From positions 1 to 11,449 of the forward strand of contig DATAQW010000022.1 in the NCBI GenBank assembly GCA_036264445.1: a stretch of DNA of 11,449 nucleotides, written 5' to 3'. The notes under the pieces were generated by a model. That model saw only the letters and a list, made by a program, of their open reading frames with translations, ran no database searches and had not been told where the DNA came from. The position numbers and the translations under genes are program-made. Below are positions 1 to 7,337 of this stretch, piece after piece. The stretch comes from Pseudacidobacterium sp036264445 (GTDB lineage: Bacteria > Acidobacteriota > Terriglobia > Terriglobales > Acidobacteriaceae). How positions within the stretch are numbered: the first letter of the stretch is position 1; each line of letters starts with the position of its first letter.

Positions 1-90
1 CTCGAGTCCGATGGCGGCGATCAGTTTTTCTGCGGAGGACAAAAAAGCGGGAAGGTGAGGGTTGTACGGCGGCCCCGACGGAAGCCCTGA
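1..90 (+). CDS. 3' end of a truncated CDS, possibly beta-propeller-like
   Basis: Frame 1 is open from the first base to a TGA at 88-90. It encodes a 29-residue tail with ESDGGDQFFCGG near its start and a basic ending (KVRVVRRPRRKP). The start lies outside the window. The Gly/Asp/Phe-rich turn followed by a strand and basic tail resembles the last blade of small periplasmic beta-propeller proteins (SMP-30 or glutamine-cyclotransferase-like). That is a memory-level resemblance over few residues, so the function is left open. An acceptable alternative is that this frame is open by chance, but the composition looks protein-like. Confidence 0.45.
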   Translation, partial: LESDGGDQFFCGGQKSGKVRVVRRPRRKP

Positions 91-322
91 GACAATGCCT
101 CCGAGCGTTCGTCGATTCCATGAGCAAGCAATAGAAGCGACCGTTCAGTCAGGTCGCTTGACAGTCAAGGCATATGCTGTTTTAGCTTTGGATGGACAGC
201 GCTTCCGTCCTGGTTAGCGGCCCGACTGAGTTGCTCATACTATGAAATCAGGATGCGCCTCGAGTTCTTTGTGCGACGGCGCTCGTTCGATATTCTCTGG
301 ATATTCCAACACGGTGAGGACA

Positions 323-574
323 ATGACAAAATTGATAAGTTTTCAAGAAGACATCCGCCCGTTTTTCACGGAGAGAGACATTCAAGCTATGAGTAAGGCG
401 TTCAACCTGGCGAGTTACGACGACGTAAAGGCAAACGCTGCAATCATCTATGACCGCATTCGCGGCATCGGTGGCGCAGTGATGCCGCCTCCGCCGCCAA
501 GAGGAGAAGGTCCGTGGCCTCAAGCTCGCATCGAACGATTCGCTCAGTGGATGGCGGACGGGTATCAACCTTAG
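323..574 (+). CDS. 83-residue protein resembling a heme-less cytochrome-c-like domain
   Basis: This is a small soluble protein with no signal peptide or membrane segment. The start chosen is ATG 323, because it is preceded by GGTGAGGA (313-320) and the protein then begins MTKLISFQEDIRPFF. An upstream in-frame ATG at 242 would add 27 residues of unlikely composition. The order of motifs is F-x2-DIRPFF, then DIQAM, a YDDVKANAAIIYDRI helix, MPPPPP, and a PW-x4-RIERFAQWMADGYQP tail. The DIRP...MPP...I..F..W...G frame recalls the cytochrome c-like domains of planctomycetes and acidobacteria, but no CxxCH heme motif is present; this comparison is inference. I believe similar short proteins exist in other bacteria, with no known function. 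It converges on the DUF2393-like gene. Confidence 0.72.
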   Translation: MTKLISFQEDIRPFFTERDIQAMSKAFNLASYDDVKANAAIIYDRIRGIGGAVMPPPPPRGEGPWPQARIERFAQWMADGYQP

Positions 575-635
575 ATTGCTCTGGCGTTTTCTCTGAATAG
601 ATTCCGGTGAGGCATCTGATTGATTCGCAGACGAA

Positions 636-1178
636 TTACTTACCCGTAACCTGAATCACCCGCACTTCCGGATACTGCCCATTCCAGTCCTGCGCCACCG
701 TGTCGAGAATGATGCGGAAATCACGCTCATCTCCAGGCTTCAGAGGATCGGCGCTGACCGGCTGCGTATCCACATAAGGCTCGCGCATGCGGATCAACGA
801 TAAAGGCAGAGTATTTTTCTGCACCAGCTGATTTCCAAAGTCGCGGAAAGCCACTTGTACCGTGATTCCAGTGACGGTCTTGTCGCCTTTATTGGCGATA
901 TGGCCGTCAACATAGGTCACCTTGCCTCCGGCAAAGTTTGTGGACTCGCTCATCTTCAGGCCGGTAATAGGCAAACTGGCAGCATACGGGTCGGCTGCGG
1001 CAAGTCCTGCGCCACCGGGATTCGCTGGTGCGGCTTTATGGCCGCTAAAGACAAAGAGCAGGACGATCGCCACGACCACTACCACTCCAGCAATGACCCA
1101 TGGCAAAAGGGATCGAGGCTCACGCGTTTGGGTCGTTTGTCCTGTTAAATTCAGCGTATTTTTGCGGTCGTCAGCCAT
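636..1178 (-). CDS. DUF2393-like membrane-anchored protein
   Basis: This 180-residue protein has a short polar N-terminus (about residues 1-24), one strongly hydrophobic segment at about 25-46 (LLPWVIAGVVVVVAIVLLFVF), and then a beta-rich domain predicted to lie outside the cytoplasm. A Pro/Gly/Ala linker at about 48-62 joins them. The domain carries a typical FxLYD/DUF2393 pattern: the strand TYVDGHIANKGDKTVTGITV, then VQVAFRDFGNQLV, and a late PLKPGDERDFRIILD segment. The family is common in Acidobacteria and has no established biochemical role; an envelope adaptor or ligand-binding domain is only a guess. The start ATG at 1178 has no strong Shine-Dalgarno. An AT-rich stretch just upstream on this strand (TATCAT, complement of 1199-1204, then TATATA) could hold a -10 box. 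The stop is TAA. Confidence 0.8.
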   Translation of the reverse strand: MADDRKNTLNLTGQTTQTREPRSLLPWVIAGVVVVVAIVLLFVFSGHKAAPANPGGAGLAAADPYAASLPITGLKMSESTNFAGGKVTYVDGHIANKGDKTVTGITVQVAFRDFGNQLVQKNTLPLSLIRMREPYVDTQPVSADPLKPGDERDFRIILDTVAQDWNGQYPEVRVIQVTGK

Positions 1179-1481
1179 AAAGCGTGTTCTATATAGCTAT
1201 GATAAAGCTTCAGCACGACAGTTCGGACATGGGAGGCCGATGAAGGAATGGATAGCGATTCAATACCACTCAATCAACGGGGAGGAACTCGGTATGTAGA
1301 TGGACACATATAGAAATCGAAGAGAAGTGATGATCCACCTGCTGGCATGGTGCTAGGATGACTTCGCCCCGGTTCCGGCTGGCCAATCGAAGCTAGACGA
1401 ACCACACGCAACTATTTGCGGGCAAAATATTTGTTGCAGCGAATATCTCGTCCGCACCCAAACAGACGAAAGGAGCCTCCT
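1179..1481. promoter_or_regulatory. Divergent intergenic region (303 bases)
   Basis: This spacer lies between the divergently transcribed DUF2393-like and YceI genes, so it must contain promoters for both. AT-rich stretches lie at 1190-1206 (for the minus-strand gene) and around 1415-1450 (for yceI, including TTTGCGGGCAAA, a 5-bp-arm dyad). I cannot assign a convincing -35/-10 pair in either direction. A 19-codon reading frame at 1240-1299 follows a GGAGG, but the spacing is too short to make it credible. Nothing else is recognisable. Confidence 0.5.
1469..1475 (+). promoter_or_regulatory. Ribosome binding site of the YceI gene
   Basis: AAAGGAG lies 6 bases before ATG 1482 and is the best Shine-Dalgarno in the window. 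It fixes the start and rules out the upstream in-frame start at 1416. The bases around it read AGGAGCCTCCT, an odd 11-bp palindrome, so the Shine-Dalgarno sits next to its own complement. Confidence 0.8.
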
Positions 1482-2036
1482 ATGGCATCCACCTCCACCC
1501 CCGCCTCTCTCATCACATGGAAAATCGATCCAGCCCATACCGCCGCCGAATTCAAAGTCAAGCATATGATGATCGCCAACGTAAAGGGCACCATCAAGGG
1601 CATTACCGGCGACCTTACGGAGCACACCACCGACGCATCCCTCTCCTCCATTGAGGCGACTCTCGACGTCTCCACCCTCAATACCGGCGAACCCCAGCGC
1701 GACGCGCACCTCAAGAGCGCCGATTTCCTTGAGTTGGAGAAGTACCCCACCATCATCTTCAAATCCACTCAGGTGGAGCGCAAGAGAGAAGAGGAATACG
1801 CCGTAACCGGCGACCTTACCATCCATGGCGTCACTCGCCCTGTCACGCTCGCCGTTGAAGGTCCCACGCTGCCGCAGAAGGACCCTTGGGGAAATGTCCG
1901 CATTGGCCTGGAAGCCACGACCAAGATCGACCGCAAGGACTTCGGTCTCATCTGGAACGCCGCGCTCGAAACCGGGGGAATCCTCGTCGGCGATACGGTG
2001 CAGATCACCATCGAAGCTGAATTCATCAAGGGCTGA
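1482..2036 (+). CDS. YceI-family lipid/polyisoprenoid-binding protein, cytoplasmic type
   Basis: This 184-residue YceI-like protein spans the whole lipocalin-like beta-barrel family. YceI proteins bind long isoprenoid-type lipids in a central pocket. Diagnostic segments are W-x-IDPAHTAAEFKVKHMMIANVKG at residues 12-35, the ITGDLTEH strand, STLNTGEPQRDAHLKSADFLE (usual form NTG...RDxHLRSxDFFD), YPTIIFKST, the TGDLTIHGVTRPVTL hairpin, and a closing GDTVQITIEAEFIK strand. There is no signal peptide, so this copy is predicted to be cytoplasmic, unlike the secreted E. coli YceI. Start ATG 1482 is set by AAAGGAG 6 bases upstream. The family call is secure; the physiological ligand is unknown. YceI proteins are often linked to stress or acid response, but nothing in the sequence shows that here. 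Confidence 0.93.
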   Translation: MASTSTPASLITWKIDPAHTAAEFKVKHMMIANVKGTIKGITGDLTEHTTDASLSSIEATLDVSTLNTGEPQRDAHLKSADFLELEKYPTIIFKSTQVERKREEEYAVTGDLTIHGVTRPVTLAVEGPTLPQKDPWGNVRIGLEATTKIDRKDFGLIWNAALETGGILVGDTVQITIEAEFIKG

Positions 2037-2340
2037 AGCTCCTCGACCCGTTCCCCAATCGGATCCTGATCGGCCGCCAACCGGCGCGATTCGGGAGGAT
2101 TTGCGAGTCGACCCACCATTGTGGCCGCACAATCGGCAATACTGACGTTTCGGCCGGCCTTCTCATGGAAGGCCCAATTCACTCGATCTGCCGATAAAGC
2201 AGGCACAAAGAAAAACCTGTGAGATTTCACTTTATGTTTCCGCTTATAAGAGTGACTGCGTGGTCTACAAATTCTGCCCGGTTTCATTAATCGTACCGCG
2301 AAATATCACGTATCGTGACGCCCTATACGGTAAGGCATGA
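2037..2340. other. Convergent intergenic region (304 bases) with small stem-loops
   Basis: This is noncoding space between the converging 3' ends of the YceI and oxidoreductase genes. It contains a perfect 7-bp stem (GGCCTTC-TCATG-GAAGGCC, 2156-2174) with no T-run after it, and a TCACG-TAT-CGTGA stem (2306-2318) nested inside weaker TACCG/CGGTA arms (2294-2298 and 2328-2332). Either could help end transcription, the second for the minus-strand gene that stops at 2341. Neither is a classic intrinsic terminator. Open frames on the minus strand here are only extensions of the antisense of yceI. Confidence 0.5.
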
Positions 2341-3303
2341 TCAAGGCTGAAAAACAATCCGCAAGCCTTCTCCTTTTTCATTCCAGGCTGCCTCCAAATC
2401 GCGCAGCGGAACAGGCTTCAATTCAAATCGAAAGGGCTTTTTGGCCGCTCCCTGAAAAAATTCGCTGACTGCCCGCAAGATCTGTTCAAGCGATGCGCTG
2501 CCGAAGCCACTGCCAAGTAACTCCAGACCGGAACTGCGAAGCGTTGCTCCTGAAAGCGTGATGGTATTTCCGGCGCTCGACCCAATCTGCACAAAACGGA
2601 TGCGTGGGGCCGCGAGTTTCAAGCCTTTTTGCGAAATCGACTCAAGAACACGCTCAGCCGGCTCGCCCCATAGATAATCGAGGACAACATCCACTCCCGA
2701 CTCGGCCAGTTCACGCCGAAACTCCGCTACCAGCGATTCGCGCTCCTGTTCAAGCGAGATGATCGCATCAGCGCCCAGTTCGCCCAGTTCTTTCAATGCC
2801 TCCGGATTTCGTCCGGCCGCAATGACGCGCCGCGCTCCCAGCCTCTTGGCATTTTGCACCGCAAGCCTTCCGGCAACGCCGGTCGCGCCAAGAATCAGGA
2901 CGCTCTCTCCGGCAGCAAAATGGGCGCGTGCTGTGAGCGCGGCCACCGATGACATGGCAGGATTTGCAATCGCCGCAGCCGTCGCATCATCTAGCCCGTC
3001 AGGTATAGGCACGCACAAGGCCCGAGCCGTCGCTGTACGCTCGGCAAAACTCCCGTAGGGGGCTCTGGAAACACCAAAATACACCCGCGTACCATCTTCG
3101 AGCCGTCCCGCTCCATCTACGCCCGGAATAAACGGCAACTCGCCCGTACTCCCATAGTGCGCCCCCTTCGCCAGAGCCTTCACAATCGGATGAAGTCCGG
3201 CGGCGGTGACATGAACCAGCACTTCCCCATTCCCCGCCACCGGGTCAGCAAATGAGCTGTAGCGAGGAGGAACGTCGAAACTTTGGATAACGGCAGCATT
3301 CAT
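2341..3303 (-). CDS. Zinc-independent MDR oxidoreductase (quinone oxidoreductase-like)
   Basis: This is a 320-residue medium-chain dehydrogenase/reductase. The N-terminal GroES-like half has GEVLVHVTAAGLHPI and PFIPGVDGAGRLEDG (PGVDGAG at about 60-66). The NAD(P)-binding Rossmann half has VLILGATGVAGRLAVQNAKRLGA, with the glycine motif GATGVAG at about 139-145 in the AxxGxxG form usual for quinone oxidoreductases. The catalytic-zinc ligands of alcohol dehydrogenases and the four-Cys structural-zinc lobe are missing, so it should be an NAD(P)H-dependent quinone/enone reductase type; the substrate is unknown. The start chosen is ATG 3303 (MNAAVIQSF). A TTG 6 codons upstream (3321) stays in frame but would add a poor MIKVNF extension. 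The Shine-Dalgarno is weak. It is divergent from the 47-residue gene, with about 180 bases between them. Confidence 0.9.
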   Translation of the reverse strand: MNAAVIQSFDVPPRYSSFADPVAGNGEVLVHVTAAGLHPIVKALAKGAHYGSTGELPFIPGVDGAGRLEDGTRVYFGVSRAPYGSFAERTATARALCVPIPDGLDDATAAAIANPAMSSVAALTARAHFAAGESVLILGATGVAGRLAVQNAKRLGARRVIAAGRNPEALKELGELGADAIISLEQERESLVAEFRRELAESGVDVVLDYLWGEPAERVLESISQKGLKLAAPRIRFVQIGSSAGNTITLSGATLRSSGLELLGSGFGSASLEQILRAVSEFFQGAAKKPFRFELKPVPLRDLEAAWNEKGEGLRIVFQP

Positions 3304-3484
3304 GAAATTCACTTTTATCAAGACAACTTAAAGCGTCAGAACGTCCCGAAGAGAAACACTGTAACCCAAAAGACACTAAATTTTAAAAGATTTCGCCACA
3401 AAATCGCATCAAATGGGTGCAAACTGTGTCCATAGGAATAAGAACGGGGAAGTTATTCCGTTTCACGTTTTCGAGAGGCCCAGT

Positions 3485-3628
3485 ATGGAGCAGTCCTCTA
3501 GCACACTCCACCTTAGTACAGCCTCTGGGGCTAGTGCGGCAGTGGAATCAAAAAAGCTGTCTGACTATATCTATCAGATAGCAACACTCGCTGCTGTTCT
3601 GTTGCTTCTTTTGACAACAACCATCTAA
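3485..3628 (+). CDS. 47-residue tail-anchored membrane microprotein
   Basis: Starting at ATG 3485, with GAGAGG 6 bases upstream (3473-3478), this frame encodes a polar Ser/Thr/Ala-rich N-terminus (MEQSSSTLHLSTASGASAA), a short charged stretch (VESKKLSDYIYQ) and a C-terminal hydrophobic run (IATLAAVLLLLLTTTI). This is the layout of a single-span tail-anchored small protein. An upstream in-frame ATG at 3413 would add 24 residues that look noncoding. I do not recognise a named family. The good Shine-Dalgarno, sensible hydrophobic profile and tight convergent packing support a real gene. Its TAA (3626-3628) overlaps the TAG of the helicase-loader gene on the other strand (3625-3627). Confidence 0.6.
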   Translation: MEQSSSTLHLSTASGASAAVESKKLSDYIYQIATLAAVLLLLLTTTI

Positions 3629-4404
3629 GAAAAACGCGCGCGCTGTACCGTCTGCCTTAAGTCTTCCCCAATCATATTCACTTCAACGCACATTTCGGCA
3701 AGACGCGACCTCATGCGTTCGCCAATGCGATCACCCAGCGTTTCTTCGCGAACCGCGCTCTCAGCCATTCTCCGATTACGCCCTTCCGATTCCGGTCGCA
3801 CGCCCGCCGCAGGAAGATTCGGATAATTCGTCGTAATCAGCGTCGTCTTTTTCCCGTTGTAACGCGCATTCAGGATCAGCGCAACGGTGTCCCAGACCCA
3901 CTCTGTTGGCTTGATGTATCCAAGATCGTCGATGAGCAGCACCTCTGCATCGAAAACAGGCTGTAACACTTGAAGCTCAGTAATGTGCGTAGCCGGATTG
4001 TACGATTCCTGAATCTGCTTCAGCAGTTCGCGGTAATCACAAAAAAGACCTTGCACGCCGCGCTCCGTGATAAGAGCGTGCAGAAGCCCCACAGCCAGAT
4101 GTGTCTTGCCCACCCCCATCGAACCGGTAAACAAAAGACCCTTTCCCGAAGTTTCCAGCGGATAGGCTGTTACGAACTTGTCAGCCATCAAATACGCTGC
4201 CCGTAATGTGTCATGGGAGTGGCGTCCGATCTCAAAGCTTTGCAGAGTGCAGTGCTGGTACCTGGGAGGAATGCGCGCTCGCTCCACAAACCGCGCCACG
4301 CGCCGCTCCTGCTGGCACTCGCATGGTTCAGCGGCATGGCTGCCATCGGGGCGCGTGATAACAAGCATACCCATGCCATCGCATTTAGCGCAGATTTCAG
4401 TCAT
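3625..4404 (-). CDS. DnaC/DnaI-type helicase-loader AAA+ ATPase with N-terminal zinc finger
   Basis: This 259-residue ATPase probably loads the replicative helicase DnaB at origins or forks. The N-terminus has four cysteines, C-x2-C (residues 5, 8) and C-x-C (28, 30), consistent with a small zinc finger. The AAA+ core has Walker A GSMGVGKT (94-101), Walker B VLLIDD (155-160), a sensor-1-like TTLITTNYPNL, and an IGERMRSRLAEMC segment typical of the arginine-finger region of DnaC/IstB proteins. It could be mistaken for IstB of an IS21-type element, but there is no IstA-like transposase or inverted repeat nearby, and a Cys-rich N-terminus fits a chromosomal loader. Start ATG 4404 gives MTEICAKC. 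An in-frame ATG at 4440 would add MHTWPCDTESRA. It lies 47 bases after the esterase stop on the same strand and may be cotranscribed. Confidence 0.88.
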   Translation of the reverse strand: MTEICAKCDGMGMLVITRPDGSHAAEPCECQQERRVARFVERARIPPRYQHCTLQSFEIGRHSHDTLRAAYLMADKFVTAYPLETSGKGLLFTGSMGVGKTHLAVGLLHALITERGVQGLFCDYRELLKQIQESYNPATHITELQVLQPVFDAEVLLIDDLGYIKPTEWVWDTVALILNARYNGKKTTLITTNYPNLPAAGVRPESEGRNRRMAESAVREETLGDRIGERMRSRLAEMCVEVNMIGEDLRQTVQRARFS

Positions 4405-4451
4405 CGCTCTCGATTCAGTATCGCAGGGCCACGTGTGCATAACCAGTACGG

Positions 4452-5510
4452 CTACTTTCCCAGGTGTGTGTCAAAGAAGTGCGCCATGATCTCGTCAGCC
4501 TCGCGCGATTCCGGCAGGTCAACATCATTCCAGAAGGCATGGGGCAGCGCATCAAAAACAACCAACTGCGCATCGCTTCCCGCACGGAGAAATGCCCGGT
4601 GCAGATTCACAGTACCGCTCAGAAGCAGGTCTCGTGTGCTGGTTACAAACAATGTCGGCGGCATGCCGCGCAGATCGGCATATACAGGCGAAAGTACCGG
4701 GTCTTTCGGGTTTGTTGAGCCAACGTATTCCGGATCGTGGGCCTCTGCTTTTGGCGGATCAAGATGACCGGACAATCCACGGAGCGAATAGAGCGCAACT
4801 GAATCTCCGGCCTGGCTGAAGTCGCCCATTCCGGAGAAAATTCCTAGTGCCCCAGGCATCGGAAGCCCCAACTGCTTAAGCTTGACGGCTGTTTCCGCGG
4901 TCAAGATCGCGCCCGCTGATGTTCCATAGATGGCGATATTGTGCGGCTTATAGGTTTTGAGCAGCTCCTTGTAGACTGCCACTGCATCCTCGACTGCGGC
5001 CGGAAACGGATGCTCCGGTGCGAGGCGATACAGGACGGCGATGACCTTGGTCTGAGTAATGTTAGAGATCGGGATGCTTTCGGTAAACGAGCCGGAATCG
5101 GAGTTGAACCCGCCGCCATGAAGGTTCAGCAAAACACGGTCGCTCTTCCCGGTTCCAATCAGGGGTGGAGTAATGACCCGCACCGGCACTCCCCCCATAG
5201 TGGTCGATGAAATGGTAGCCGGGTACACCTGCCTATACGCCTCTCCGGCTTTCGCCTGCCAGGTATCGGTCTTCGTGCGCCGTTCTGCCAGCGATTCAGG
5301 CACATTCGCATCTGATACCGGCTGCGCCAGGCTCTTCTGCGCCTCGGGACTCACTGTCGTTGGTACAGGCACAATGCGCGTGATATGCGCCGTTCCTTGC
5401 GGGTCGATATAGCTTGAGTTAGACTGCGGCGCTGTGGGGGCAGTAGTCTGAGCGGTTCCGTACAAAGTGTGAAGCAGCACAGAGGAAGCGATAACACGGA
5501 AGATTTTCAT
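4452..5510 (-). CDS. Secreted HSL-family alpha/beta-hydrolase (esterase/lipase)
   Basis: This 352-residue serine hydrolase belongs to the hormone-sensitive-lipase (bacterial family IV) group. Seen directly are the oxyanion motif HGGGF (about 131-135), the nucleophile elbow GTSAGA with Ser 198, and YRLAPEHPFPAAVEDAV after the oxyanion strand. The acid Asp 294 is in TSTRDLLLS and the catalytic His 324 is in ALPHAFW, so the triad is complete. The N-terminus MKIFR-VIASSVLLHTL-YGTAQ looks like a signal peptide with cleavage near the TAQ, so the enzyme should act in the periplasm or outside. Start ATG 5510 was chosen on that basis; an ATG 6 codons upstream (5528) is possible, and the longest frame (5609) would run into the divergent GNAT gene. 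The substrate is probably a short-chain ester, which is inference. Confidence 0.92.
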   Translation of the reverse strand: MKIFRVIASSVLLHTLYGTAQTTAPTAPQSNSSYIDPQGTAHITRIVPVPTTVSPEAQKSLAQPVSDANVPESLAERRTKTDTWQAKAGEAYRQVYPATISSTTMGGVPVRVITPPLIGTGKSDRVLLNLHGGGFNSDSGSFTESIPISNITQTKVIAVLYRLAPEHPFPAAVEDAVAVYKELLKTYKPHNIAIYGTSAGAILTAETAVKLKQLGLPMPGALGIFSGMGDFSQAGDSVALYSLRGLSGHLDPPKAEAHDPEYVGSTNPKDPVLSPVYADLRGMPPTLFVTSTRDLLLSGTVNLHRAFLRAGSDAQLVVFDALPHAFWNDVDLPESREADEIMAHFFDTHLGK

Positions 5511-5607
5511 GCACGCCAATGGAATCATAAGAAACAGCGAAAGTCGAGTTAGATAGGCATGCGAGGCGCTAACCGCGATCATATCCAGCGTTGTGCCATA
5601 CTCGGAC

Positions 5608-6123
5608 ATGCTTCTTCGAGCAGCGGAGCCGGATGATGCAATGGCAGTGGCTCGTGTGCACGTGCGGTCGTGGCAGGCAGCCTATCGTGGTTTCTTGCCC
5701 GACGAATACCTCAACCAACTCCGTCCCGAAGATCGCGCACCGAGATATGATTTCGCGAGCCGGGATCCGCTAAAGCCGCAAACAATCGTGGCCATCGATG
5801 GGTCGTTCATCTATGGTTTTGCCACCATCGCACCAGCCCGTGATCGGGATCTCGCTGGCTACGGTGAATTGTATGCACTTTATGTAGACCCAGAACAATG
5901 GGGCCGTGGCACTGGAGTAGCCCTTATATCAGCTGCGCGTAGCCGTCTTCTGGAATTGGGATTTCAACACGCATGCCTCTGGCTCCTTGTTGGCAACGCC
6001 CGCGCCGCGCGCTTCTATGAAATCGACGGGTGGCTCCCGGACGGCCAGCGCCGGACAGACTCGGTTTGGGGAGTGACGGTCGATGAAATCCGTTACCAAC
6101 GCGGGTTGCAGGGCAGTTCCTGA
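5608..6123 (+). CDS. GNAT-family N-acetyltransferase
   Basis: This 171-residue acetyl-CoA-dependent acyltransferase shows family motifs in order. The N-terminal LLRAAEPDDAMAVARVHVRSW, the AYRGFLPDEYL helix and the YGELYALYVDP strand come first. The acetyl-CoA pyrophosphate loop QWGRGTG (about 97-103, Q/RxxGxG/A) follows, then ISAARSRLLELGF, and NARAARFYEIDGW (about 130-142) is the motif B region. It is typical of small cytoplasmic acetyltransferases; the acceptor (amine, peptide N-terminus or antibiotic) cannot be read. A GTG at 5593 would add five residues (MPYSD); ATG 5608 was chosen because homologues usually begin with MxxR. No strong Shine-Dalgarno is present at either. It is divergent from the esterase, with under 100 bases between. 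Confidence 0.9.
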   Translation: MLLRAAEPDDAMAVARVHVRSWQAAYRGFLPDEYLNQLRPEDRAPRYDFASRDPLKPQTIVAIDGSFIYGFATIAPARDRDLAGYGELYALYVDPEQWGRGTGVALISAARSRLLELGFQHACLWLLVGNARAARFYEIDGWLPDGQRRTDSVWGVTVDEIRYQRGLQGSS

Positions 6124-6167
6124 CAAAGATCGACAGATGACTGAAAACTGCAAAAAAGCTGGATAGA

Positions 6168-7304
6168 ATGAAGACTCAAGTCATGCGCTCTGCCCTTCTC
6201 TTCGCTCTCTTGCTCTGCGTGGCTGCTGTATGTGCCAGCGCACAGCAGAACGATAGCGGCCAAACGGTCCTGACTGTGCGCTCCAATCTGGTGGAGGTGC
6301 CTGTTCTGGTAAAAACCAAGTCAGGCCAAGTCGTCTATGAGCTGACTGCGAACGATTTTCTCCTTACTGATGACGGTGTGCCACAGAAGCTTACACTCGA
6401 TCCGGACACAGATTCGCAACCGCTGGCACTGGCAATCGTGGTTCAGACGGGCGGGGCTGGAGCGCGCCACCTCGCTGATTATTACTCGCTCGATGCGATT
6501 CTCGATGCACTGATCGGCAATGTGGATCACCGCGTTGCTGTCATTGGCTTTGACAGCACGCCTCATCTGCTGCAGCCATTTACGCCGAATACAGATGATG
6601 CCTCAAGGCAGATCGCAAATCTGCAGGAGGGCGACCCAGGGGCCGCGATTTTAGATGGTGTGGCGTTCGCGGTTACGCAGCTGCGGACGCAACCTGCCCG
6701 CTATCGTCGCGCCATTCTGCTGCTCAGCGAAACAATTGACCAGGACAGCAAGACAACTCTCGATGACGCTCTTCGCCTGATCAGCGACACCAATACGACG
6801 ATGTACAGCTTTGCCTTTTCCAGCACGCACTCGGCGGTTTCCCATGAAGCGTCAAAATTCAGCTATGGCGGTACCACCGAAATAGGCCCGCAGCATGGCT
6901 GCTTCAGCCACGACGGAGCTAACGCTGAATACGACGGCCACTACAGCAAACAGGTCCTCGATTGCATTAGTCAACTGGCGCCGCCTGTTCGGCTGGCCAC
7001 TCTGGCTTTTGTTGGCGCGCGCAACTCGCTGCACACGAACACCGCTGAGGCAATTGCGCAACTCACTGGAGGCGAGTTTGTGCATTTTCACAATGCCAAA
7101 GATCTGCAGCAGGGCCTGATTGCCGTTTCACACGATGTGCCGAACTACTATGTGCTCAGCTTCCACCCGGAAACACCGGCTCCCGGAATCCACAAACTGC
7201 ATGTGGAGCTCAAGGACCGGCCGCAGCTCGAGCTGAAATCCCGCGGCGAGTATTGGATCGACGGCGATACAGCAGACATTGCCAACCCCGCAAAATCCCC
7301 GTAA
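6168..7304 (+). CDS. Secreted VWFA-related acidobacterial protein with degenerate metal site
   Basis: This 378-residue protein fits the acidobacterial VWFA-related domain family. A signal peptide covers about 1-25 (MKTQVMRSALLFALLLCVAAV, ending ASA before QQ). Then comes the usual N-terminal strand pair, TVRSNLVEVPVLVKTKSGQVV, and ELTANDFLLTDDGVPQKL (family form LTxxDFxVxEDGxPQxI). The VWA-like Rossmann domain runs from about 86 to 325 and a C-terminal beta-domain (YYVLSFHPE...) closes it. The metal-ion-dependent adhesion site looks lost: at the DxSxS position the sequence is VVQTGGAG, the canonical Thr loop reads GAAILD, and the ISDG-like loop reads LLSETID. An extra Gly/His/Asp/Ser-rich insert (about 218-262, two Cys around it) precedes the last helices. 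The function is unknown. The start is ATG 6168, 44 bases after the GNAT stop. Confidence 0.88.
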   Translation: MKTQVMRSALLFALLLCVAAVCASAQQNDSGQTVLTVRSNLVEVPVLVKTKSGQVVYELTANDFLLTDDGVPQKLTLDPDTDSQPLALAIVVQTGGAGARHLADYYSLDAILDALIGNVDHRVAVIGFDSTPHLLQPFTPNTDDASRQIANLQEGDPGAAILDGVAFAVTQLRTQPARYRRAILLLSETIDQDSKTTLDDALRLISDTNTTMYSFAFSSTHSAVSHEASKFSYGGTTEIGPQHGCFSHDGANAEYDGHYSKQVLDCISQLAPPVRLATLAFVGARNSLHTNTAEAIAQLTGGEFVHFHNAKDLQQGLIAVSHDVPNYYVLSFHPETPAPGIHKLHVELKDRPQLELKSRGEYWIDGDTADIANPAKSP

Positions 7305-7337
7305 AATAAGAAGATTGCAGGGAAAGGTTTTTGAATC

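Noticed and set aside
95..217. 40-codon plus-strand frame after the truncated first gene
   Set aside because: There is no Shine-Dalgarno and no recognisable motif, and the length is near what chance allows. The family-like gene at 323 explains the region better.
1240..1299. 19-codon frame after GGAGG, possible leader peptide
   Set aside because: The spacing from GGAGG to ATG is only 3 bases, the composition is not attenuator-like, and the next gene is over 180 bases away with its own strong ribosome-binding site.
1353..2132. Long minus-strand open frame (259 codons) over the YceI gene
   Set aside because: It is antisense to a clear YceI protein, has Gly/Asp-rich low-complexity composition, and shows no motifs or ribosome-binding site.
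2156..2174. Hairpin called as a terminator for yceI
   Set aside because: It is about 120 bases beyond the stop and is followed by CAATTCAC with no T-run, so it is recorded only as a stem-loop within the intergenic region.
3625..4404. IstB-like transposition helper of an IS21-type element
   Set aside because: There is no IstA-like transposase, terminal inverted repeat or target duplication nearby, and the Cys-rich N-terminus fits a chromosomal helicase loader better.
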